This document shows, piece after piece, positions 1 to 15,858 of a stretch of DNA of 64,000 nucleotides (positions are counted from its first letter, which is position 1; each line of letters opens with the position of its first letter). The translations under genes and the position numbers were made by a program. The notes beneath the pieces were generated by a model. That model was given only the letters and a program-made list of their open reading frames with translations, searched no databases and was not told the origin of the DNA. Origin of the DNA: Ulva prolifera (taxonomy: Eukaryota > Chlorophyta > Ulvophyceae > Ulvales > Ulvaceae); assembly GCA_023078555.1 (NCBI GenBank), contig CM041200.1, positions 1,930,001 through 1,994,000 of the forward strand. The letters are read 5' to 3'.

Positions 1-7
1 CAGCTAC

Positions 8-607
8 GTGGCACATGCCCTGGCCCGGCACATGTCCAGCAGTCTGAAGGAACATTGGTTGGCTGTGCAACACGTTCTGAGATACCTGCAGTCCACAAAG
101 AATTTAGGAATACAATTTATAGGCTCTGTGGGGCATGGGTGCCTGTTAGAGGCTTTTTCTGATGCAGATTTTGCGAACTCTGCTGATTTGAAGAGTGTAT
201 CTGGTATGGTTCTTCGAGTGTATGGGAACTGTGTTCTCTGGCGCTCGAAGAAACAGAGTATAGTGGCTGGGGATACGACAGAGGCTGAGCTCATTGCGAT
301 GAGTGCAACAGCCAACGAGCTGATGTGGGTAAAGCAGTTGCTTCTCGACCTAAAGCTCGTCCCGTATAAGCCAACTCTGTGGGGTGATAATAAAAGTGCC
401 AATATCTTGGCAGTAAATGCTGTGTCCTCTGACAGATCCAAGCACATTCGTGTGCGGCACTTGCGAGTGCGGGAATATGTCCAGATGGATGAACTTAAGG
501 TAGCATGGGTGGGCACTGTTGATCAGTTAGCGGATGTGTTTACTAAAGTGCTGCCCGGACCTGCTTTGTTAGAAGTTCGTAATAAACTCCAGCTAGTGGA
601 GACTTAG
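8..607 (+). CDS. Copia RNase H and C-terminal pol fragment (5' partial)
   Basis: The frame encodes 199 residues from the window edge to a TAG stop. It starts with the end of the RT/RNase H linker (HVLRYLQSTKNLGIQF). Copia RNase H hallmarks follow: DADFANSADLKSVSG, WRSKKQSIVAGDTTEAELIA, LWGDNKSANILA, SKHIRVRHLRVREYV and the C-terminal QLADVFTKVLP. The true polyprotein begins upstream of the window, so the first Met is not a start. No stop or frameshift is visible, so the copy may be fairly young. Confidence 0.85.
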   Translation: MAHALARHMSSSLKEHWLAVQHVLRYLQSTKNLGIQFIGSVGHGCLLEAFSDADFANSADLKSVSGMVLRVYGNCVLWRSKKQSIVAGDTTEAELIAMSATANELMWVKQLLLDLKLVPYKPTLWGDNKSANILAVNAVSSDRSKHIRVRHLRVREYVQMDELKVAWVGTVDQLADVFTKVLPGPALLEVRNKLQLVET

Positions 608-624
608 CAGAGTTTATGGGGGAG

Positions 625-970
625 TGTCACAATGCATGAGCCTGCGGGCAGCAGCGTGGTGACAGGTGCACCCATGCACGATCTGCGGATCGCGTACAGG
701 GGTAAGCCGCCAGCCAGGATCGTACCGAGGTAGTGAGGGAGATCCTGCGAGGGTTTCCCGGCGTGACCCTCGAGTGTTTACAGTGTGCATATATTGCGGT
801 GCACACTAAGAGCTGTAACCTTTCTCTTTACTGTTTCACGGTACTAGCTGTACCCTGTCTCCTCCCGCATTCCTCGGTTCTACCTCTGTGCGCAGCAGGT
901 ATGGAATGCTGGCTACCTGACCTGACCTAAGACTGCGTGTCTGACCTGACAGATAGAGTGCTTTCTGACA
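625..970 (+). repeat. Putative 3' LTR of Copia element 1
   Basis: A 346-bp segment starts TGTCA just after a purine-rich tract and ends TGACA, a perfect 5-bp terminal inverted repeat as expected for LTRs. It contains no gene. A TGTAA motif near 812 could serve in polyadenylation. The 5' LTR needed to confirm the boundaries is outside the window. Confidence 0.6.
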
Positions 971-971
971 T

Positions 972-2615
972 GTGGAACATGGCGGTGGTCAGTCAAGCCG
1001 GCGACGTCCATCCCGCCGGGTTGTTGTTGTCATGAAGAAGAAATCTGCTGATCCAGACAATCCACCCTGGAAGGCAGCGTTGGCTGGGCCTGATAGGGAG
1101 AAGTGGATGGTAGCTCTGGAGGAAGAGGTGAACTCTTTGAGTGAGCATGGCACCTATGAATTGGTAGAATTGCCAGTAGGGGCTAAGGCCATCTCTGGTA
1201 AATGGGTCATGAAGATTAAGAGGGGACCTACAGGAGAGATCCAGCGTTACAAGGCGCGGTATGTTGCTAGAGGGTTTACCCAGGAGGAGGGTGTAGATTT
1301 CTTTGAGACGTGGGCTCCAGTAGGGAGCTATGCCACTCTTCGTGTTGTTCTGTCAATAGCTGCAGTGGAAGATTTAGAGATGAAACACGTAGACATCCAG
1401 TGTGCCTTTCTCAATGGGGTCATGAATGAGACTGTTTATGTAGAACAACCCCAGGTTTTGAACGATGGCACCAGTCGAGTGTGGAAACTGCTTAAGACCC
1501 TGTACGGCTTGAAGCAAGCAGCACGTGAATGGCACAAGGCGCTTGCACGTCTACTGGGTGAGATGGGCTTTGTTCGCTCACACTCAGATCCTGCACTGTA
1601 TGTTAGGAAAACTGGTAGATGTTTCATCTTCCTATGGGTTGATGATTTGTTTATCTTCGGACGGTCCACGGGCCTGAGGGAGTTGATAGACCGAATTCTC
1701 ATAGTGTTCACCGGAAGGGACTTAGGCGATTTGTCTTGGGCATTAGGCGCCTCTATCAAGCGTGACAGGAAGAAGAGACCGATCACGTTGTCCCAAGAGC
1801 AGAAGATTGTGAATCTGCTAGAAAAGTTTAGCATGGCAGATTGCAGACCCAGTCCGACTCCACTGGTGCCACGGCAACAGTTGAGGAGCGCGAAGGACTA
1901 CCCTGACCTTGAGGTTGCCACTCAGGCAGAGCACGCTCAGTTCATGAGTGTTGTAGGGGGAATCCAGTACCTGGCTGTAGTTACGCGACCTGATATTTCT
2001 TATGCCTGTAATGCTTTGGCCAAGCATATGGGGTGTAGCTTAAAGGAGCATTGGTCAGCGGTGCAGCATGTGCTGAGATACCTGCAGTCCACGAAGGGAC
2101 TTTGTATGGTGTTTAAGGGCTCGTCTGAGAAGAGATGTTTGCTTGAGGGATACACTGATGCTGATTTTGCAAATGACAAGAGTTTGAAGAGCATAAGTGG
2201 CCTACTCCTACGGGTGTATGGCAATATTGTGTTCTGGAGGTCAAAGAGACAGGCGATCAAAGCTGGTGATACGACCGAGGCAGAATTGATAGCAATGAGT
2301 AGTGCAGCAAACGAGTTGATGTGGGCCAAGCAATTGTTGCTAGACTTGCATCTTCGTCCAGAAAAACCGGTGCTTTGGGGAGATGATAAAAGTGCGAATA
2401 TCCTTGCAAACAATCCAATCTCTAGTGATAGGTCCAAACATATTCGAGTGCGGCACCTACGGGTCCGAGAATTTGTAGAGGCGGATGAGATCCAAGTGCA
2501 ATGGGTAGGGACCAAAGACCAGTTAGCTGATGTCTTCACTAAGGTTTTGCCTGGACCTGCATTGAAGGACGTTCGAGAGAAGCTGCATCTAATTCAAGAT
2601 CAGAAGACCTTCTAG
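972..2615 (+). CDS. Copia reverse transcriptase - RNase H (5'-truncated pol)
   Basis: The uninterrupted frame has 547 codons. It begins in the linker before RT (WMVALEEEVNSLSEHGTYEL). RT motifs follow: YKARYVARGFTQEEGVDF, HVDIQCAFLNG and LYGLKQAAREWHKAL. The catalytic box reads WVDDLFIFG near residue 222, with Trp where most Copia elements have Tyr. RNase H blocks include DADFANDKSLKSISG, GDTTEAELIAMSS and WGDDKSANILA. Gag, protease and integrase are missing, so the frame is a fragment although its remaining domains look intact. Confidence 0.85.
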   Translation: MEHGGGQSSRRRPSRRVVVVMKKKSADPDNPPWKAALAGPDREKWMVALEEEVNSLSEHGTYELVELPVGAKAISGKWVMKIKRGPTGEIQRYKARYVARGFTQEEGVDFFETWAPVGSYATLRVVLSIAAVEDLEMKHVDIQCAFLNGVMNETVYVEQPQVLNDGTSRVWKLLKTLYGLKQAAREWHKALARLLGEMGFVRSHSDPALYVRKTGRCFIFLWVDDLFIFGRSTGLRELIDRILIVFTGRDLGDLSWALGASIKRDRKKRPITLSQEQKIVNLLEKFSMADCRPSPTPLVPRQQLRSAKDYPDLEVATQAEHAQFMSVVGGIQYLAVVTRPDISYACNALAKHMGCSLKEHWSAVQHVLRYLQSTKGLCMVFKGSSEKRCLLEGYTDADFANDKSLKSISGLLLRVYGNIVFWRSKRQAIKAGDTTEAELIAMSSAANELMWAKQLLLDLHLRPEKPVLWGDDKSANILANNPISSDRSKHIRVRHLRVREFVEADEIQVQWVGTKDQLADVFTKVLPGPALKDVREKLHLIQDQKTF

Positions 2616-2620
2616 GGGAG

Positions 2621-2995
2621 TGTCATAAATCAGTGTCTAGGTACACCTGCAATGCATGACGCGCAAGTCTGCGCATGGGTATGGTGGCCAAGGGCCCAAC
2701 CCGTGTTATGTTAGGATAGTATGCATGAGCATACTTGGGGCGCTCCGTGAGCGGCTCGCCCCGGGCCATTGTCATTGGGCCACGGTAGACATGCACGAAT
2801 GGTCGCATATAGTCGTATGCGTCCAAGTCTGAAGTAACCTTTCTCTTACATCTTCCATAGGTTCCTGCGCTGTCTTGCATCCAGTGCAGTATTCTCCCTG
2901 ATCTGTGTAGTGACCTTTCGTACGACCTGGCGGCTCTCCAGGTATAGGCACTACTAACCTCCTAATGCACACATAATAGGTTCTCGTTTATAACA
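2621..2995 (+). repeat. Putative 3' LTR of Copia element 2
   Basis: A segment of about 375 bp begins TGTCATAAAT right after AGGGGAG and ends TTTATAACA, an imperfect terminal inverted repeat. The right boundary is inferred only from the TG...CA rule, because the partner LTR is not in the window. Confidence 0.5.
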
Positions 2996-4932
2996 GTCAC
3001 ACCTGCTCTTGCCTCTCCACTGTGATGTTGGTTCGTCTACCTGTGCAAGATTCACAACAACACCGACATCGACAATCACAACACTAAGCAATATTTTCAC
3101 ACAGTCAAGCGAGGCACTACAACGGCCGCGATCGCAGCAAAATGCAGCAACATGCTATGTCTGATATGTGCTATAAGGGCACCTATAGCCCACAATCTCA
3201 TGCTCAACAAAGTGCTGTGATATTGGGGCCCCGTTTTGCATATCATTGTTCGTCCGCTCCAGCCACCGTCGCGGATCGACAGAGTGCAACCGTGAGGCAT
3301 CGGCGTACACAGCGCTGAACACTAGCAGAGCATTGTTTGCACCTCACAAGCACCTAAACATGAGATGGCGAATGGTTCAATTATATTGATGGGGCGATGC
3401 GAGGGCCAGACCCAGCGAAAGGTCAGTCTCAGCGGCGTTTGCAACACACGCTGGCTCTGCCGATGCATCGCGATGGTGTCGACCGCGATTCCAGCTCTGG
3501 GCCGAACGTCAATGCAGTCACAGCGGAATGGCCTGCTGTTTATTACAAATAGATCTCTCGACAGAGTCATGATTGAGATGGCGCGCTGATGCATCAGCAG
3601 TGCTGCTTTGTGAACGGTGTTAACACGGCAACATGCTCACAGCAAATTCGAAGCGCTCTGCAATACAGTAGTGAACGTGATGAGCACAGCTGTGTTGTCA
3701 GCATAGTCCAGAATGTCGTGTGCGTTAGTGCCCTGCAGGTAACACAGGGACATGATGCAATAAAGTGTACTCGCCGTCGCTGCCAGTCACGCGAGCCGCA
3801 TGCTTGCTCAATATGTCCTTCACATCAAGACTTGTTTTGATTGAGGCATGCGGTAAGGATACGCACGGTCCCGGGCTTGCTGAAGGCAGCGCTGCTCGCG
3901 ACAGGTCCCATACACTGTGCGACGACTGGCCAAGCCTGCCAACGGCTGCATTCCCCACTAGTGCATCCTTGTATGAAACACAGTGTTCAGCTTTGTCGGG
4001 CTTCCCACTTCGCGTGTGCGTGCTGCATCTGGCTTTCAGCCTCCGAGTGACATGGTGCAGTCTCTATTCACTCATGCATTTGCATTGACCCGGGTATCAA
4101 GTAAAACATCATAATGTCTTCCTCATCCTCACTGTTTGAGATCAATAGGCAAGTAGTGGTGGCAGCCCGCGCGCCAGGTGGGTGGTGGTGGTGGCTGCCC
4201 TGCTGTGCCGAACCCATGCATTGCGGGGAACGCGGCGATGACGGCCCACGTGACATGGTCTGGTGCGGTTTAATGCTCCGCTTACGGGAGACCGCGCCTA
4301 TGCATGCATAGCTATGGTGTATCTGGTTTGAAGCATGGTTCTAAGCCAGTGGCCACACAACCGCGCACACACATGTGAACAGACGCACGAAGGGCTTGCT
4401 TGACTTCAGAATGCGCCGCATCTTGCGACAACGCTTGCCTGCGTTTCATTGCCTTCGCAACTTTACTGACGCTGTTTTGATTGTGTATGCATCGTAGCCT
4501 GCGGAGGCCAGTCTGGCAGGCGTTACTTCAATCACTGTTCAGGTAATCTTCAGTGCTCGTGATCACAGGTGCAGCTTCAGTTCCTCCAGGATTTCTGCCA
4601 TGGACTCAGCACAGCGCTTTCAGCGAAGCGCTGATGCTGACCTCAACCTTTGGTGTCGGTAGCGACTGACGTAACGTCCTGTCATGACGACATCGGACAG
4701 CCTGATCAACCCCAGGAGCTGGTGACATGGAACGCTAATCTTCTCAATATGATATGTTTCTATGCGCTCCGTCGGTCGTGACGGGACATCGCTTATCTTG
4801 GTGACACTCGTGTTGATGTAATCGACTCCATGCAAACATGACCCATCCACGAGAGGCCTCGTCATATTTTGCATTGCATGTTGTGTATAGCTTTACGATC
4901 TACAAGGCTCTATTCGAGCATCTTATTGCAGC
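2996..4932. other. Intergenic region, no supported gene
   Basis: Only short open frames occur here (no more than about 107 codons), with no recognisable domain or coherent exon chain. The last few hundred bases presumably hold the promoter of the gene starting at 4933, but no specific motif could be identified. Confidence 0.5.
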
Positions 4933-5943
4933 ATGTCGAAGGTGTTCCGAGTGGCTGACAAGTTCATCAACATCCGGGGTAGCTTTAAGCTTGGCCCTGC
5001 AGATATCGGGGTCCACACATCCCTGGTCAAGCGGAAGTCTGGAAAGTGGCTAATGCTCGACTCAGTCAAATTGGAGTCACAGGCCAAAGCCGAGGTGGAC
5101 AAGATCACAAACAATGGTGCAGATTTGGAAGCAATACTCAACCTGCATCCGTTTCACACGGTGTGCACCTGTTACAACTGCACGAAGTAGCAATTGCCTG
5201 ACAATGCCACTCTGCGTTCAGTGCAAATTATGACAACTGTACGTACTACTGTCGCGTAGCATTCCTGCATCATCGACTGGTGCTGTTGCAGGTTTCATGC
5301 AATTGGATACATGATGCGTACCCAGATGCCAAGTTGTATGGCTCTTCGAGGCACCATGAGAAGCTCCCAAACCTGCCTTGGCAGCCAGCCTTGCTAGACG
5401 ACCCAGCGGTGTTGGCAGAGTTTGACGATGAGCTGGATCTCAGGATTCCTGCAGGTACAACATTATAGCTATGATGTGCACGTGCTGACACGTATGCTGC
5501 CTTCCTGCGTGTCAATCACTTTTTTTGGCATTTATCGGACTTGGTGTGCAGGAGTTGACTTCATCAGCTCAAATGACAGCATACATTTCTCTTCTGTAGT
5601 TGCTTATCACAAAGAGAGCAAGAGTATCCATGTTGATGATACATTCATGTTCATTCCATTCCCTGACAGCGCTCGTTTCTTTTTCTTGAAGCAGGGGACG
5701 GTTCAATTGCACCCAACCTTAGCAGCAGCACTAGAGCCTCGCAAGGGTGCTTCACAAGATTTCCGTAAATGGATGAACTCTGTTTCCGAGGAATGGGGTG
5801 ACGCAGAAAATCTGTGCGCTGCCCACACCGGAAATCTGCTACACCAAGACAACACTGGTGACAGCATAAAGTCACGTTTGAAATGGGCACTTCTCTTGGT
5901 AGCCCCGGTCTTGTGGCTGCATGACCTCAGGTATGGGAAATAG
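4933..5943 (+). CDS. Metallo-beta-lactamase-fold hypothetical protein (3 exons)
   Basis: I read exons 4933-5160, 5292-5454 and 5552-5943, joined in phase by GT-AG introns, giving 260 residues. The pattern fits a family of uncharacterised metallo-beta-lactamase-like proteins. An N-terminal strand segment contains GKWLMLDSVKL. LHPFHT follows at residues 71-76, in place of the usual HxHxDH signature. Next come AYPDAKLYGSSRHHEKLP, an HVDDT segment near 157-161 that may supply further ligands, and a late AHTGN near 220. The function is unknown and activity is uncertain because the metal motif is reduced. A donor-like GTATGG just before the stop leaves a small chance of one more exon. Confidence 0.65.
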
Positions 5944-10650
<4,707 letters not shown>

Positions 10651-10733
10651 ATCTGTGTTATTTGCTGGGAGCGTGGTGAGTTTTGTGTGTGTTGCTTGGG
10701 TGTCCGTGTGTACTTAATTTGCTTGCTTCTTTC

Positions 10734-10775
10734 GCGGTGCTGCCCGCCTCGCCACCTTTATCCTTGCAACACTGC
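10734..10775 (-). repeat. Retroelement-associated hairpin, copy e
   Basis: Read on the minus strand, a 7-bp stem (10772-10766 with 10743-10737, one G-U pair) closes a 22-nt loop with the shared AAGGA...GGCGAGGC core, followed by CGC. It matches the hairpins at 51691-51726, 54279-54313 and 58057-58092. Here it has no retroelement body on its own strand. Confidence 0.55.
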
Positions 10776-11302
10776 CTGGTAGTAGGAATCGATGCTCTGC
10801 CATGCAATGGCCCAAGCTCTCGAATTTTCGTGTACCGTGGTAAATGCCCCATGCGGACCGGCAGCGCGGCGATGTGTGTGCGTGAGGAGCGCTCCACAGA
10901 GCACTCCACAGAGCACAACCTTGGTGGACTAGCCGCCGGATAATGTGACTCAGCAGGTTCGCACGGGCAAGGCATTGCGATCGCCTCCTCGCGAGGTGCA
11001 GATGTCAACGGCGATGTGCTTCTGAAACATGTACAACCTGAATGGTGCAAATGATGTCAAAGCTCTTCGCACAATGTTGATAACAGTTTGGTGACCATGA
11101 CTGCCTTGTCCTGGAAAGTGGAGATCCAATGCGCGGCAGTCAGGTCGCTTGTCACCACTGTGAATCTTCAGGGTACACCGCGTTCAGAAAGATTTATACT
11201 GCAAACCCCGTCTTCAACCTGTGAATGCTCCGGAGAAACGCCAATTCCGGTATTTGAGCTTCTACTGCTCGTTGTCGCGCCTTCCTTTTCCAGAGTGGGC
11301 CG
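10776..11302. other. Upstream region of the enoyl-ACP reductase gene
   Basis: About 530 bp lie between the retroelement debris and the reductase start. Open frames here are short and overlapping. The promoter is presumably inside, but no motif is recognisable. A 5' exon of the reductase cannot be excluded. Confidence 0.4.
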
Positions 11303-12391
11303 ATGTCAGCTGCAGCACGCCACGCTTCGCACGCTCAGCGGAATGTCCGCGGCTGCCTTCACCCATGCGTCGCACGAAGGCCTTCAGTTCAGTATCCTTC
11401 CTTGGTGAAATGCGGGGCTGGTGGGCTCACGGGCAGCCGATACTGCTGGACAGCACGTGGCTCGGCGGTGCGAGCGCGAGCAGCAGGTCTGCCAATCGAT
11501 ATGACCGACAAAAAAGTGTTTATTGCGGGTGTTGCTGATGACCAAGGTTTTGGCTGGCAAATTGCGAAAGCGATGGCGGAAGCTGGCGCTGAAATTGCCC
11601 TTGGGGTGTGGGTACCAGCTCTCAAGATTTTTGAGACCTCCCTGAATCGGGGCAAATTTGATGAGTCAAGAGTACTGTCTGATGGATCCTTGATGGAATT
11701 TTCGCATATATACCCCATGGATGCGGTGTTCGATTCTCCTCAAGATGTTCCTCAGGATATCAAAGAGAACAAACGGTATTCAGCAAACGAAGGCTACACC
11801 GTTTCTGAGGTCGCAGAAAGGGTCAAGCAGGATATCGGCAATGTAGATATCGTCGTTCATTCGCTGGCAAACGGACCTGAAGTGAAGAAGCCTTTATTGG
11901 AGACGTCTCGTAGCGGATATCTGGCCGCAATGTCCGCATCCAGCTACTCATACGTCTCCATGCTGCAGCACTTCGGCCCCATCATGAATAAAGGTGGCGC
12001 TGCTGTGTCCCTGACGTATCTTGCATCATCTCAGGTGATTCCAGGCTACGGTGGCGGCATGTCATCTGCAAAGGCTGCGTTGGAGTCGGATACCAAGGTC
12101 CTTGCATACGAAGCAGGCCAGAAGTACGGAGTTCGGGTGAACACGATATCTGCCGGGCCATTAGGTTCTCGCGCCGCCAAGGCCATTGGCTTTATTGATG
12201 CCATGATTAACTACTCATATGACAACGCTCCGATCACGAAGGAGTTGCGTGCTCGTGAAGTTGGCAATGTTGCTGCCTTTTTGTGTTCAGATCTTGCTTC
12301 TGCTGTGACGGGGCATTGTATGTTTGTTGATAATGGTCTCAATGTCATGGGGGTGGCAACAGATTCCCCAAACCTTCAAGTATCTGAGTAG
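11303..12391 (+). CDS. Plastid enoyl-[acyl-carrier-protein] reductase (NADH)
   Basis: The single frame has 362 residues. It catalyses the last reduction in each cycle of plastid type II fatty-acid synthesis, reducing enoyl-ACP with NADH. Residues 1 to about 66 are Arg/Ala/Ser-rich with few acids, fitting a chloroplast transit peptide. The mature part begins [20 protein letters not shown]. The SDR/ENR signatures follow: the dinucleotide loop [57 protein letters not shown], the Tyr/Lys active-site region [32 protein letters not shown] and [15 protein letters not shown]. The insertion around [12 protein letters not shown] is typical of plant and algal forms. No intron interrupts the frame, unlike every other well-defined gene here. 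Met at 11501 begins the bacterial-like core, but the longer start is favoured because it supplies the transit peptide. Confidence 0.93.
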   Translation: MSAAARHASHAQRNVRGCLHPCVARRPSVQYPSLVKCGAGGLTGSRYCWTARGSAVRARAAGLPIDMTDKKVFIAGVADDQGFGWQIAKAMAEAGAEIALGVWVPALKIFETSLNRGKFDESRVLSDGSLMEFSHIYPMDAVFDSPQDVPQDIKENKRYSANEGYTVSEVAERVKQDIGNVDIVVHSLANGPEVKKPLLETSRSGYLAAMSASSYSYVSMLQHFGPIMNKGGAAVSLTYLASSQVIPGYGGGMSSAKAALESDTKVLAYEAGQKYGVRVNTISAGPLGSRAAKAIGFIDAMINYSYDNAPITKELRAREVGNVAAFLCSDLASAVTGHCMFVDNGLNVMGVATDSPNLQVSE

Positions 12392-12479
12392 GCTTGTTGA
12401 GCGTGTATGATGCTGTATCCATGATTTTGCTGGAGCTTGCGTTCACAACATTGAACGGCGCAGATCAGTCGCAAGCAGC

Positions 12480-12484
12480 TGTAA
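12480..12484 (+). terminator. Candidate TGTAA polyadenylation signal
   Basis: TGTAA, the common chlorophyte poly(A) motif, lies about 90 nt after the enoyl-ACP reductase stop. Confidence 0.35.
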
Positions 12485-14066
12485 TGAAGGGTATCAGTAG
12501 AACTTTATCAGCCAATTCCTGACCCATCTTGATTTTGCCGATGCATAACCATCTCAATGCGTCCTCTGATAGATGTGCAGAGAATCCGTGTGCATGGCTA
12601 AACAGGCGTACCATCGGCAAGATGCATTCACTCACACAAATACATGTGTGCTGGGGTTGTGCAATCTTTGGCTGAAAATTTTCACAAAACATTGCCTCGG
12701 TGTCGGCGTAGGCCACATGCTGTCTTCGCCGGCGGAAAGACGGCCACTTGCTGACCTGTAGTAAGGACTTTTCACGCTACGTGCCATGAACTCCGTCAAA
12801 GCTAGGTCGAACGGTAGTCAATGTGCTGAAGTATGCAGTCTCAACAAAAGCTTAGTCAATGGCACTGTGCACATTGATGATGGCAGCAGGAGTCATCAGT
12901 GCCTGCCCCACCTTCGGTAATCAAACCATGAACACATACATATGTTTCAGTACAAGATTGACAACTTCAGATGGACCAGACACCTGCCATTCTGGTCGAC
13001 CAATATTTTGGGTGCGCAGGAATCAAAGCGTTCATACACGAGCGATCCAGCAGCATCTAAAGAGGTTTGACTTTGTCACCGCATTTTAAAATGATCTGCA
13101 TACAGTGTTCTGCATGTCAGGGTGGGTGTTTGTATCTACCCACACATCTCTCAGCTGGCAGATGTCCTGTCAAACATGTAGCGGCAGACAATTATTGATC
13201 GTTGCTGCAATTGCAGCTTGTCTGGGAAAGCGCTTGGAGTAAAGAGTGAACTTAAGCATGGAAGAATACGATTGCTTGGTGAGCGTGCTATGAGCACACC
13301 ACCGCTGCACGCGCGATTGCTGAATCACACACATATGTGGCCAAAGTCTGTGAGCCCCAGCTCCCTTGAAACAACATTGGTCTGACCTGCAGAGTACTTT
13401 GCCTAAAGATATGCTTTGGAGGTTGCGTGACATGCACATATATCTACAGACAGATGACTACATGGACGCGTCTTCTCAGGAACACCTAGGAACTGCATGC
13501 GCATTTGCGTGGCCATTTATTGCACATGAAACCATGCTTGAAATCGGGGCACCCGTTTCAAGAAGCACATGTATAGCAGGGTCAAGTGAATCCATGTGTG
13601 TGGAAAGGGGCAGGTAGAGCATGATCCAGTGCGAAATTATCGCGCCAGCCGAAAGCGCAGTACAAAGCTCCGGGTTGAAAGCATGCTGTGTTCCGGTGTG
13701 TGCCGCCTGTCTCTGAGTGTACCAAGCAGAATGACAACGTCAAGAATGTTCTATCATTGGGTAGCATGTGCACGCAAATCCAGTCAAACAGAAAGCACGA
13801 AATGAAGACCGTGAATTTGTTGTAGCCAGGCCAGTTGTTCATGGGCTGGGAGACTGTGTCAGATGTCCAGTGTGGCTGTGTCTGTGAACATCAGATCTGA
13901 CTGTAGCATATACTCCGGTGAGAGGCCAAGAAGACGAGATACATGCTTGCACACACTGACATAACCTTGTCTGAGCCATGGGCTGGGCGCGTCCGAGCAC
14001 CGCATCCCAACTAAGAATGGCAGACAGGGTTTTGCAACCCCATACGTAACATCAGAGCACATCCCT

Positions 14067-14070
<4 letters not shown>
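12485..14070. other. Intergenic region, no supported gene
   Basis: Only scattered frames under 90 codons on the plus strand and 117 on the minus strand (the latter inflated by the TG repeat). Nothing is recognisable. The right part is the 3' flank of the minus-strand proteasome gene. Confidence 0.5.

Positions 14071-14149
<79 letters not shown>
14071..14149. repeat. (TG)n microsatellite, about 39 units
   Basis: A perfect TG run of about 79 bp ends in a short CG-rich variant. It lies about 80 bp beyond the stop of the proteasome gene, in its 3' flank. Confidence 0.95.
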
Positions 14150-14156
<7 letters not shown>

Positions 14157-14231
14157 CGGTTATGTGGATGGATATATATATCGCAAGTCAGTGGCAGACT
14201 TTCTTGCATCATCCATCAATACAAAATTCAT

Positions 14232-15091
14232 CTAATCCCGCTCGGTAATAGCAACTAATGCCTGCTCAATTTCAGAAACTGTCAAAGACTTGAATTTGGG
14301 GTTGTCTGTGCTTACTACACCAACCTGCAGCTCTGTTGGTTTGAAGTCCTCAGCAATAACAGTCTGCAGTGCATTGATAGCTTCTTGTACCGTCGCGTCA
14401 TAGCCTGATGGGGCACCACTTCGCAGTTTCTTTTCCAGATGAGTAGCTGACTCGGTATCTTTGGTCCCAGCAGCGCATGCTTTGTATCCGACATAATAAC
14501 CTACAGCGGCAACATGATTCTGAACACCAGCCACACATTGGGGCTCAATCCACGGTCCGCATCAGAACAAAGTATCACGCATTGATAGATTTCTCCATGG
14601 CATTTCCTTTTCACGGTTGTATGCGCACCAGCAGGATCTACTTTGTACAACTGTGGTCCACGCTCTTCGTCAATCCCAACCAGGATGGTCATAACCCCCA
14701 GTGGCCTCATCCTGGCAAACTGAGTATGAACCTGGGCCTTGTCCGCAAGAGCCTGTGCTAGATAATCAACCGGGATTTCGTACCCGTACTTGAAGCGGAA
14801 CTCAGCGGCTCTTTGCCGAGCATCTTGAACAATCGATCTTGAATCAGCTGTCAGGCCAGTCACCGCAATCCCGATGTTCTTTGTCACCGAGTACATGTTC
14901 GAGATCGATGCTGGATCGATTAATTTGTCAGGGACCTTCTTTTGCGACACAACACATACAGTATCATCTCCTCTGATTGCGATCGTTGTATTTCCTGCCG
15001 ACTTCACCGCCTTGAACGCATATTCCACCTGATAAAGCTTTCCCTCCGGACTGAAGATTGTTATCATGCGATCGTAGCCGCTGGGTGGCAT
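14232..15091 (-). CDS. 20S proteasome subunit alpha type-6
   Basis: Two exons on the minus strand, 15091-14629 and 14500-14232, are joined in phase by a 128-bp GT-AG intron and give 243 residues, close to the usual 246. The protein forms part of the outer alpha ring of the 20S core that degrades ubiquitinated proteins. The N-terminal alpha signature is clear: GYDRMITIFSPEGKLYQVEY. VCVVSQKKVPDKLID, QRAAEFRFKYGYEIPVDYL and MRPLGVMTILVGIDEE match the PAA/PSMA6 subfamily. Exon 2 carries GYYVGYKACAAGTKD and ends with AITERD, like the plant protein. The splice falls in the Gly codon of DPAG. There is no N-terminal Thr nucleophile, as expected for an alpha subunit. The gene may share its upstream region with the coiled-coil gene to the right. 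Confidence 0.95.
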
Positions 15092-15858
15092 TGTCGCGAC
15101 TGGTCACGATTGACCGGCGGAAAATGAACACGCTGATTTAGGCTATGGGGCAAGGATAATAGCGGCCCTTGCTCGGGACAATTTTTCTTGAGTGTGTTCC
15201 GGCTTATGCTGACAAGTAAACCAGAGTCAAACGGAGAGGCTTGCGATGAACAATTGCGATGGGCAGCAGGGAGCAGCACGTACGACAAAAAACAGTCCGC
15301 TAAGCAGATCCATTCCATCCACAAATGACATTGTAGCTTAGCATTTTATCATTGCCATTTACCTAGGCTACCTGAGGCCACAGCACACTGCTAGGTCACC
15401 CGGTCACCTCAAGCCATGAACGAGCGCGCCAGCGGGATCCGTGTCAATGTTTTGCGTTGCAGCTCCAGGGCATCTGTCAACGTGTGTCAGCCGAGGAGCA
15501 ACCTGCATGCTTCAAAATGTACATAAGTTGAAGATTGGCAGCGACCTGTGATTGCTCTCTTTACCTATCTCCGACCTGTTGTTCTAAGCGGGCCCATGTG
15601 CAGGTCCTCGCCATGGCTGCTGCAGCGAAGCTGGGCTACTTTGCCAAAGCTGAATGTTAAGAGCTGCAATATCAATCTAGTCCAATTTTCCACATGCACG
15701 GCATCAAAATGGAGAAGTTCAGCAATGTACACAGCTCCGCTGCATGCGACGAGTCCATGCGCATGAACCCAGTGAGAATCGACGCGGCTTCCGAAAATCG
15801 TCTATGCATAGTGAAAATATCACATAAAGTCTAACAGGGCAGGCTGTGCTGATTGCAG
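15092..15858. other. Intergenic region between proteasome alpha-6 and coiled-coil gene
   Basis: This holds the divergent upstream regions of both genes and probably the unresolved first exon(s) of the coiled-coil gene. One candidate start is the ATG near 15612 (MAAAAKLGYFAKAE), but it could not be linked to the next exon with certainty. Confidence 0.35.

Larger units (their letters stand above)
1..970 (+). mobile_element. 3' end of a Copia-type LTR retrotransposon (element 1)
   Basis: The window opens inside the pol reading frame of a Ty1/Copia element. Bases 8-604 encode the RNase H region and C-terminus. A purine-rich tract (about 612-624) and a putative 3' LTR (625-970) follow. The order RNase H, polypurine tract, LTR beginning TGTCA is the normal 3' end of a Copia element. 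The rest lies left of the window. The LTR directly abuts the pol fragment of element 2, so element 1 probably inserted into it. Confidence 0.8.
971..2995 (+). mobile_element. Copia-type LTR retrotransposon (element 2), left part missing
   Basis: This element holds an RT-RNase H frame (972-2615), a short purine tract (about 2611-2620) and a putative 3' LTR (2621-2995). Gag, protease and integrase are not seen to the left, where element 1's LTR begins instead. The two RNase H regions are clearly homologous but differ at many positions, and the LTRs look unrelated, so these are two families rather than a duplication. Confidence 0.75.
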
